Below are positions 62,319 through 64,000 of a DNA stretch of 64,000 nucleotides, piece after piece (the first letter of the stretch is position 1; the number at the start of each line of letters is the position of its first letter). Made by a program: the position numbers and the translations under genes. Below the pieces are notes generated by a model. The model was given only the letters and a program-made list of their open reading frames with translations. It searched no databases and was not told where the DNA came from. The stretch is taken from the NCBI GenBank assembly GCA_030549495.1, contig JAUIRK010000706.1:246999-310998 (forward strand). Direction: 5' to 3'. The DNA is from Nectonema munidae (lineage: Eukaryota; Nematomorpha; Nectonematoida; Nectonematidae).

Positions 62319-64000
62319 TTGAAGCCCCACAAAAAAATAATGGAAAATAAAAAAAGAAAAATATCTTCGGAAAATCGCAAATTTAATGAAGATTGGTCAC
62401 AAAAATATTTTGTTCATGAGGTTGGTGGTAAAATTTTTTGCTTCATTTGTAAAGAAAAAATTTCAACTTGTAAAGAATACAATGTTAAACGTCATTACGA
62501 CACTATACACAAAAAAGTATTCATTCAAATGGAGGAAGAAACGAGAAAAAGTAAACTAGAAAAGTACAAAAGAGAAACGGCTAATCAACAGAATTCTTTG
62601 TTTAGAACAGTTATAAATATGGATGGTGGGTTGAAGGTGAGCTATTTGATTGCACAAAAAATTGTTAAAAAAGGTAAACCGATGACTGATGGAGAACTAA
62701 TCAAAGACTGTCTTATGATTGCGTTTAAAGAGTATTGTCCACAAAAACAGTACTTGATCAACGAAACAAGTCTGTCTCATCAAACAATTTCTCGTAGAAT
62801 AGATGATATGGCAAATTTTACTGAAAATAGTCTCAAAAAAAGTTTGTCTAAATGTCGTTATTACAGTTTAGCTTTAGATGAAAGCCTTGATCAAAGTGAT
62901 ACTGCTCAATTAGCAATTTTTATCAAAGGTATTGATGAAAATTTTGTACAAATAGAAGAAATGTTGGATTGTGTTCCATGAAAGGTACAACAACGCGAGA
63001 AGATATATATAATGAAGTCAAAAACTGTTTGAAGAAGTTCAATATTGATGCAAGCAAGATTATTTCGTTGACAACTGATGGTGCTCCATCTATGATAGGA
63101 GTCAAAAATGGCTCATTGTATCATTCATCAGCAGCAACTTTGCTCTCAAAAGTTAAAAATGGAACACATCATGACAGACTTGGTAAAAACTGTAAATTTT
63201 ATTAGATCTCGTGGTTTGAATCACAGGGAATTTAAAAATTATTTAAATGAAGTAGGAAGTGAGTTTGAAGATGTTATTTATTTCACGAAGGTAAGATGGC
63301 TGAGCAGAGCTTCAACTTTGAAAAGATTTTCCGCTCTTATACCAGAAATTAAATTCTTTCTCAAGTCAAAAAATCGAAACTTTGAGTTTTTGGAAGACGA
63401 AAAATGGCTGGATCATTTGGCTTTCTTTACTGATATAACTGGTTTCCTAGCAAATCTTAATATTCTACTACAAGGAAAAAATCAATTAATTTCAAACATG
63501 TTGGAAAGAGTCACAAGCTTCAAAAATAAAATCAGGCTTTTTATATGCCAAATCAAAGAAAACAATTTTGTACACTTTGAAGAACTTTCGAAAAGAGTGA
63601 ATTTTAAAACAGATGTTGATATAATATATGTTCAACTACTAGAAAATTTGTTAGAAGAATTTGACGCTAGATTTAAAGATTTTAAGAATGACAATCAAAA
63701 CTTGAACATTTTCATCGATCCTTTCAACGTTGAATATCAAAAGGCTGGCAGTTCTTTTCAGTTAGAACTGATAGAAATTCAGTCAAGGCGAAATTTAAAG
63801 GAAATTCATAGAGAAGAAGAATTATCATGCTTTTATAAAAAGATTGTAACTTTACATGAATTTCCCAAAATTTGTGATAATGCGATGAAATTCTTTTCTA
63901 TGTGGGCTAGCACATATTGCTATGAGCAAATATTTTCTTCGATGAAAAATATCAAATGCAGCGAAAGGAATCGACTATCAGATCTGCATTTGAAAAATAT
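62319..64000 (+). pseudogene. hAT transposase, GTF2IRD2/Charlie-like, cut by window end
   Basis: Domestic relatives are GTF2IRD2 and ZBED-type proteins. N-terminal zinc finger FCFICKEKISTCKEYNVKRH (C..C...H....H), then LIAQKIVKKGKPMTDGE, SRRIDDMANFTENSLKKSLS, LALDESLDQSDTAQLAIFI. One lost base at about 62975 shifts the frame; it resumes MKGTTTREDIYNEVKNCLKK, LTTDGAPSMIG. At about 63107 a short deletion changes the frame again to HCIIHQQQLCSQKLK. From there about 297 codons are open to the window end (VRWLSRASTLKRFSALIPEI, YCYEQIFSSMKNIKCSERNR), including the start of the dimerisation region. Little decayed, so probably a young insertion. The 5' terminal repeat was not identified. Confidence 0.9.

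Noticed and set aside
1-64000. CRISPR arrays, operons, bacterial promoters
   Set aside because: The tandem arrays seen have no spacer structure, and genes are spliced and eukaryotic.

Overview
The window looks like AT-rich animal nuclear DNA, most likely from an arthropod (a crustacean such as a copepod would fit). Genes are split by introns with ordinary GT/AG junctions, and transposable elements of several classes fill the introns. I see no prokaryotic, organellar or intact viral gene set. The species guess is inference from composition and repeat style.

Two host genes dominate, both on the minus strand and recognisable only by joining short exons with matching splice phases. Gene 1 (about 1950-20041) is spartin (SPART/SPG20): eight exons give about 525 residues covering the middle region and the C-terminal senescence domain. 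Its N-terminal MIT part was not found. Gene 2 (about 27556-58773) is a tetratricopeptide protein that matches BBS4, a subunit of the ciliary BBSome. I find twelve exons plus a probable first exon, with one phase conflict between the exons at 49.9 and 49.6 kb.

Spartin introns hold a broken unidentified ORF (3.2-4.0 kb), a Tigger fragment (8.2 kb), a tRNA-derived SINE (9.0 kb), a hAT MITE (9.35 kb), and at 17.67-19.56 kb an unusual element: 20-bp perfect terminal inverted repeats around a spliced gene of the SAMD3-like family. Between the two genes (20-27.5 kb) lie a hAT element with a matching empty site elsewhere in the window, LINE tails, MITEs and a pair of facing TATA boxes.

BBS4 introns hold a piggyBac relic (32.4-32.9 kb), a foldback element (33.6-34.05 kb), a truncated LINE (34.6-36.1 kb), an internally deleted pogo/Tigger element (38.28-40.30 kb) and a 6.8-kb composite (41.74-48.56 kb). 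In the composite a foldback element with 9-bp target duplications was invaded by a ZMYM-type hAT and by a nearly complete LINE. Further on come a piggyBac MITE (52.15 kb), two hAT elements inserted side by side at the same target (54.78-55.93 kb) and a SINE (56.0 kb).

The right end (59.8-64 kb) holds a degenerate satellite of about 140-150 bp, a 28-bp tandem array, a perfect 161-bp duplication and a broken GTF2IRD2/Charlie-like hAT transposase that runs off the window. The candidate for something undescribed is the SAMD3-like element; the foldback family with subrepeat-built arms is second.
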